Notes under the pieces: generated by a model | The model's database searches: none | What the model saw: the letters and a program-made list of their open reading frames with translations, nothing else | Told to the model about the DNA's origin: nothing | Assembly: GCF_029168945.1 (NCBI RefSeq) | Contig: NC_083604.1 | Coordinates: 65,922,211-65,986,210, forward strand | Source: Cannabis sativa | Taxonomy: Eukaryota > Streptophyta > Magnoliopsida > Rosales > Cannabaceae | DNA: 64,000 bases | Direction of reading: 5' to 3' | Part shown: positions 59,486 through 64,000 of the stretch, one piece after another | Numbering within the stretch: position 1 is the first letter of the stretch | How the letters are laid out: each line of letters starts with the position of its first letter | Translations under genes and position numbers: made by a program

Positions 59486-59801
59486 TAAATTTAATTTTTG
59501 ACGGTAATAATGCCTAAGTTATATTTTTAGAACTTCTTAGTACCTGACCGTTAAGTGTCAAATCATTATCCACATGTCATTTTCTTATTGGTACATTTAA
59601 ATTAATTTATAAATAAAAATGAAAATTTAATGACCTAAACTAATCAGGGACTGTCACGTGACAATTTATTTGACACTTAATGACCAGGTACTTACTTAAC
59701 TTCTAAAATTATAACTTAGGTGTTATTACCGTAAAAAATTAAACTTAAATATTAATTTACAATTGTGACTTAAGCTTAAGTATTTATGTCACAAATTACT
59801 C
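59433..59801. mobile_element. Palindromic MITE, copy 2
   Basis: The left GAGTAATTTGCGGTGCAAATA and reversed right GAGTAATTTGTGACATAAAT ends are inverted. Interior phrases ACGGTAATAATGCC and GGTGTTATTACCGT, and CTGACCGTTAAGTGTC with its partner, pair across a centre near 59620. It is 369 bp and non-coding. Confidence 0.75.
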
Positions 59802-60525
59802 TTAATATTTCTATTTTTTAAATATTATTTGTTTGACCAATATAGCAACATCCTAATTAATGTACAACAAATGGAGCAATGAGAGTGAGTATTAGAATTT
59901 TAATTTTGTATGGGCTTATTTTTTATCAAAAAAATAGGGATAACTGTAGCAAAAGTTTCTAAAAACTTAGAGTTGATGCAAATTAGTCACCAATCTCAAA
60001 AATTGACAGTAATAGTCTCCAAAGTCCCCATTCTTGAAAGTATAACTAGTCCGTTAGTTGCTATCACATTTGCCACATGTTGAAATATTCTTGGTCCATC
60101 TCATAATTTAAATTAAAAATTATAAAAAAATTTAATTAAAAATTTCAATTTTGAAAAATAAATATATATTTTCCTTGTTTTTTTTTTTTTCATTTTTCTT
60201 TGCTCTTCTTTCCCGATTGACCTCTTCTTAAATTTTTTAAATCAATTCCAAATCACAAACTAAAAAATTTGTATTGAGAAACTTCAAAAACTAAACAAGA
60301 AAAAAAAAGCAAAAGCTTTCTTTTAATATCACCAAACTAATTCAAATTAATCAACAAAATAATAATAATTAAAAAAAACTCATAAAGCAAATATACCAAA
60401 AAAAAAAATAATAAGCAAAAGAAAACCCAAAAAATAATAATAATAAAATTCTAAATATCATTCCTGAGAAATTTTAAATCCAAATTAAAATTTCAGCTCA
60501 TATATATATAAATAGTGTTACTTAG
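59802..60525. other. AT-rich stretch before a Copia element
   Basis: No gene is seen. 60170-60480 is low-complexity A- and T-rich sequence. Confidence 0.5.
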
Positions 60526-60986
60526 TGATGAAAAGTGCTACACATTTCTACACTTTTCTTATCTAGAAAATTCTAGTATTAACTACACAAAACTAAGAAA
60601 ATTAGAGAAAACTAGAGAAACCTAGAATATTTAGAAAACTAGAAGTAACCAATCAAGAAGATTGTAGAAGAATGTAATTAGAAAGTTCTAGAAAAATTGT
60701 AAATCATGTAGAACTAGAATAATCTAGATGAAATTAAATGTAGGGGTAAACAACTATAAATACCCCATCAAGCTTTCAAATTGTAACTAAGCTTGAGTAG
60801 CCAAAGCAAGTCTTTTACTACTAGCCTACTACCTTGTCTCCTCTCTTACTACACACATAAAAATTAAAACACTACATAATTCTTCCTTATCCCACCAATC
60901 ATCCAACTTATCAACATCATCAAACTATTAACTACATATCCACCTATTCTAAACAAAACCAATACAAATTTATTCTCAAACCATCA
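60526..60986 (+). repeat. 5' LTR of the terminal Copia element
   Basis: It starts TGATGAAAAGTGC and ends AAACCATCA, so the termini TGATG/CATCA are inverted. It is dense in CTAGAAA/TTCTAG phrases (60570-60720). The 5' boundary is inferred from the inverted terminus; the 3' boundary is fixed by the primer site one base later. Confidence 0.75.
60755..60762 (+). promoter_or_regulatory. TATA box of the terminal Copia LTR
   Basis: TATAAATA, about 230 bp into the LTR, followed by a pyrimidine-rich leader. Promoter role inferred from position. Confidence 0.65.
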
Positions 60987-60987
60987 G

Positions 60988-60999
60988 TGGTATCAGAGC
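60988..60999 (+). other. Primer binding site, initiator tRNA-Met
   Basis: TGGTATCAGAGC, one base after the LTR end. Confidence 0.94.
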
Positions 61000-61046
61000 T
61001 CCGTTCGATCATATATCACTGGGCGTAATCTTTTCCACTCATCAAC

Positions 61047-64000
61047 ATGAGTTCGGAGTACAATCGCTCTTCACTACCTCTTCCAATTTTCCATGGAGAA
61101 AATTATGATTTTTGGTCCATCAAAATGAGGACCTATTTTCGATCACAAAATCTATGGAAAATTGTTGAAGAAGGAATCACTATTCCGGAAGATATTACAT
61201 CTCTTTCGGAAGATCAAAAGAAGGCACTCGAGGATAATCAACAAAAAGATTCTCATGCATTATACTGCTTGCAACAAGCTATGGCAGACAATCTTTTTCC
61301 ACGAATAATGGGCGCAACAACAGCAAAAGAAGCATGGGACACGCTGCAGGAGGAGTTCCAAGGAACAGTCAAGGTACGCACAGTTAGACTACAAAAGCTT
61401 AGAAGAGATTTTGAGAATCTTAGAATGAAAGATAATGAGACGGCAAAAGATTACTATTCTAGAATTAAAGAAATAGTAAATCAAATGGGAGCCTATGGAG
61501 AAATAATTTCTGACAAGAATATAGTACAAAAGATACTAATTTCTTGTACAGAAAAATATGATTCAATAGTTTCTGTGATAGAGGAAACTAAAGATTTAGA
61601 AACTCTATCACCAACTGAACTAATGGGCTCTCTTGAAGCATATGAAAGTAGACGAGAAAGGCATAAGGAAAGTGAAGCTGAAAATGCCTTTCAGTCTAAA
61701 ATCAATCCGCGGTCTCAAAAACCAAAAGCTGATGGGAAAAAGACACAAGAAAAACAAAAAGAAAATAACGACAAGTATCCTCCATGTGGCATTTGTAAAA
61801 GAAAAAGTCACTTGGAGAAAGACTGTTGGTTCAAAGGAAAACCACAGTGCCAAAATTGTAAAAAATTTGGCCACACTGAAAAAACTTGTTGTTTAAAGAA
61901 ATCCCATCAAGCTAATTTTTCCGAAGAGAAAAATGATGAAAATAATCTCTTCTATGTCTGCCAAGCTGCAACAGAAGAAGGAAAAGATACTTGGTATCTT
62001 GACAGTGGTTGCAGTAACCACATGACGAAAAATGAAAGCATCTTTTGTAGTCTTGATAGATCCAAGACTAAAGTCAAAATCGGTAATGGTGACTTCATGG
62101 AAGCAGTCGGCAAAGGCACCATTGCCATTGACACTAAAAAAGGCAAGAGATACATCAATGATGTACTCTTGGTACCCAACATTGATCAAAACCTACTTAG
62201 CGTAGGTCAAATGATTGAAAAAGGGTACTCTTTGCATTTTGAAGAAAATTCTTGCACAATATATGATAAGAAAGATAAATCCTTTCAAATTGCAAAGGTA
62301 AAAATGAAAGAAAATAGATGCTTTCCCATACAATGGAGATATGCAAGCAATGTGGCAATGCAAGCGCAAACAGATGAGTCATGGCTATGGCATAGAAGGT
62401 TTGGTCACTTCAACTTCCATGGGCTTAAGATCCTCAAGCAGAAGAATATGATGCGAGACCTCCCAGCAATTAAGGAGATCAACACAGTCTGTGAAGGATG
62501 CATGCTCGGGAAACAACATCGACAACCTTTTCCATCTGGCAAAGCTTGGAGAGCCAAAAAGCCACTGGAGCTAGTCCATACTGACGTCTGCGGGGCAATG
62601 CGCACTCCATCAAATGACCAAAACAGGTACTTCATTCTCTTCATTGATGACTTTACTAGAATGACATGGGTTTATTTTATGCAACAAAAGTCGCAAGTCT
62701 TCGATATTTTCAAAAAGTTCAAATCCCGTGTCGAAAAACAAAGCGGTCACTACATCAAGACAATTAGAAGTGATAGAGGCAAAGAATACACTTCTAATGA
62801 ATTCAACAAGTTCTGTGAAGATGAAGGGATGGAGCACCAACTCACTGTTGGATACGCACCAGAACAGAATGGTGTATCTGAAAGGAAAAACAGGACTGTT
62901 ATGGAGGCAGCAAGAGCCATGCTGCTAGAGAAAGGTCTCCCAAAACGATTTTGGGCAGAGGCAGTAAGCACTGCAGTCTACTTGCTCAACCGATGTCCAA
63001 CCAAAGCAGTGCAGAATAAGACGCCGATCGAAGCTTGGAGCGGACGTAAGCCATCGAAAGCATCTCAAAGTCTTCGCCGCATATGCTACAGTCACATTCC
63101 AAAAGAGAAAAGAGGCAAGCTTGATGAGAAGGCAGAGAAAGGAATCTTCTTAGGCTATAGTACTCAATCAAAAGGTTATCGAGTCTATAGCTTAGAAACA
63201 AATAAGCTAATAATCAGTCGAGACGTAAAATTTGACGAAGATGCTGCATACAACTGGGAGACACAAGAAGTTGAAAGAAAGACAGTCAATATTCCTCTAC
63301 CGCCAAGACAAGAAACTGATCAAAATGAAGTTCTTACTCAACCAAGAACACAAGAACCTGCACAAGTCATAGAATCTCCGCCAGACTCACCAGTAAGGCG
63401 AACAAGACCACTATTAGAAATCTACGAGACATGCAACTTAGTACTTATGGAGCCAGAAAGCTTTGAAGCAGCTCATAAACAAGAAGTATGGAGAAAAGCT
63501 ATGTATGAAGAGATAAAGATGATTATGAAGAATGAGACTTGGGAGCTTGTAGATCGTCCACAAGACAAAGATACTATAGGTGTCAAGTGGGTCTACAAGA
63601 CAAAGCTCAACGCAGATGGCTCTATCCAAAAGCACAAAGCAAGATTAGTTGCGAAAGGATACTCACAACAATATGGAGTCGACTACAACGAAACATTTGC
63701 TCCAGTTGCACGCCTTGACACTATTAGGGCTTTAATAGCTCTAGCTGCACAAAAGAAATGGAAGATTTTTCAACTCGATGTGAAGTCAGCATTCCTAAAT
63801 GGTTATCTTGAAGAAGAAATTTATGTGGAGCAACCTCAAGGGTTCGTGGTACAAGGACAGGAAGATAAAGTCCTCAAATTGAAAAAGGCTTTATATGGCC
63901 TAAAGCAAGCTCCGCGAGCCTGGTATAGCAGAATCGACAGCTACTTTACCGAGCAAGGATTCAGGAGGAGCAAGAGTGAGCCAACTCTTTACATCAAAAC
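61047..64000 (+). CDS. Copia Gag-Pol polyprotein, partial, open frame
   Basis: The frame opens at ATG 61047, 47 bp after the primer site, and stays open for 984 codons to the window edge. Order: UBN2-type gag (FHGENYDFWSIKMRTYFRSQ); two adjacent CCHC knuckles (CGICKRKSHLEKDC, CQNCKKFGHTEKTC, about residues 251-285); protease active site WYLDSGCSNHMT (about 316); pre-integrase LWHRRFGHFNFHGLK and CEGCMLGKQHRQPF; integrase with HTDVCGAM, RSDRGKEYTSNEF and APEQNGVSERKNRT, so all three catalytic residues are kept; then RT through KHKARLVAKGYSQQYGVDY, FQLDVKSAFLNGYLEEEIYV and [14 protein letters not shown]. The YVDD box lies beyond the window. Near residues 670-680 a short stretch (SKASQSLRR) looks like two compensating indels in the integrase C-terminus. 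Lineage not resolved. Confidence 0.93.
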   Translation, partial: MSSEYNRSSLPLPIFHGENYDFWSIKMRTYFRSQNLWKIVEEGITIPEDITSLSEDQKKALEDNQQKDSHALYCLQQAMADNLFPRIMGATTAKEAWDTLQEEFQGTVKVRTVRLQKLRRDFENLRMKDNETAKDYYSRIKEIVNQMGAYGEIISDKNIVQKILISCTEKYDSIVSVIEETKDLETLSPTELMGSLEAYESRRERHKESEAENAFQSKINPRSQKPKADGKKTQEKQKENNDKYPPCGICKRKSHLEKDCWFKGKPQCQNCKKFGHTEKTCCLKKSHQANFSEEKNDENNLFYVCQAATEEGKDTWYLDSGCSNHMTKNESIFCSLDRSKTKVKIGNGDFMEAVGKGTIAIDTKKGKRYINDVLLVPNIDQNLLSVGQMIEKGYSLHFEENSCTIYDKKDKSFQIAKVKMKENRCFPIQWRYASNVAMQAQTDESWLWHRRFGHFNFHGLKILKQKNMMRDLPAIKEINTVCEGCMLGKQHRQPFPSGKAWRAKKPLELVHTDVCGAMRTPSNDQNRYFILFIDDFTRMTWVYFMQQKSQVFDIFKKFKSRVEKQSGHYIKTIRSDRGKEYTSNEFNKFCEDEGMEHQLTVGYAPEQNGVSERKNRTVMEAARAMLLEKGLPKRFWAEAVSTAVYLLNRCPTKAVQNKTPIEAWSGRKPSKASQSLRRICYSHIPKEKRGKLDEKAEKGIFLGYSTQSKGYRVYSLETNKLIISRDVKFDEDAAYNWETQEVERKTVNIPLPPRQETDQNEVLTQPRTQEPAQVIESPPDSPVRRTRPLLEIYETCNLVLMEPESFEAAHKQEVWRKAMYEEIKMIMKNETWELVDRPQDKDTIGVKWVYKTKLNADGSIQKHKARLVAKGYSQQYGVDYNETFAPVARLDTIRALIALAAQKKWKIFQLDVKSAFLNGYLEEEIYVEQPQGFVVQGQEDKVLKLKKALYGLKQAPRAWYSRIDSYFTEQGFRRSKSEPTLYIK

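Larger units (their letters stand above)
60526..64000 (+). mobile_element. Ty1-copia retrotransposon, 5' part, runs off the window
   Basis: A 461 bp 5' LTR is followed by a primer site and an uninterrupted polyprotein frame that is still open at the window end in mid RT. No stop or frameshift that closes the frame is seen, in contrast to the other Copia copies here, so it may be young or active. The 3' half and the 3' LTR are outside the window. Confidence 0.9.

Noticed and set aside
61620..63201. Minus-strand frames under the terminal Copia element
   Set aside because: They are shadows of the 984-codon plus-strand polyprotein, which has all expected motifs.
1..64000. tRNA or rRNA genes
   Set aside because: No cloverleaf-like or rRNA-like sequence was seen by eye; the TGGTATCAGAGC sites are retroelement primer sites, not tRNA genes.

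Overview
This 64 kb window is AT-rich plant nuclear DNA, most likely from a dicot. It holds one ordinary host gene in a sea of nested transposable elements. The plant assignment rests on GT-AG introns, a plant-specific GRAM/GEM-like gene, plant Ty1-copia polyproteins with initiator tRNA-Met primer sites (TGGTATCAGAGC), plant L1-type LINE relics, and MULE, hAT and CACTA-like elements. I cannot fix the species from sequence alone.

Layout. 1-14343: an old LTR-like repeat, probably Ty3-gypsy, broken by a solo Copia-type LTR (1305-3215, minus, TSD GTTCT) and by a 9.1 kb SIRE/Maximus-like Ty1-copia element (4670-13779, TSD GGTAT) with 1.13 kb LTRs and a frameshifted pol. 14344-17800: a minus-strand LINE relic broken by a TIR element and a small CACTA-like MITE. 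18550-21791: a four-exon GEM-like GRAM-domain gene, the only convincing host gene. 22285-25095: a plus-strand LINE relic with a 755 bp hAT-like insertion (TSD TATTTTGT). 25224-31190: two more 1.9 kb LTRs of the same family as 1305-3215, a Copia relic and a LINE endonuclease relic. 32265-40139: a three-element DNA-transposon nest, with two MULE-type elements, each with a 9 bp TSD, inserted 12 bp apart in a third. The larger MULE (34482-38551) carries two convergent gene-like units. 40640-47700: a decayed minus-strand DUF1985-type gene split by a hAT-like element, which is itself split by a 4,968 bp Ale/Retrofit-like Copia element. 47949-55959: Copia relics with three more LTRs of the 1.9 kb family, one inside another. 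57800-59801: MITEs and an exact 126 bp direct repeat. 60526-64000: the start of a young-looking Copia element whose polyprotein is open for 984 codons and leaves the window.

The genes do not form an operon-like system. The host gene stands alone, and everything else is transposon-derived. The most unusual structures are the MULE nest and its convergent genes, four tandem hairpins in the SIRE LTR leader, a third exact copy of an LTR segment inside that element, 94 bp repeats each centred on a 16 bp palindrome, and a 125-137 bp duplication flanking a TIR element. Domain and lineage names come from remembered family motifs; no database search was run.
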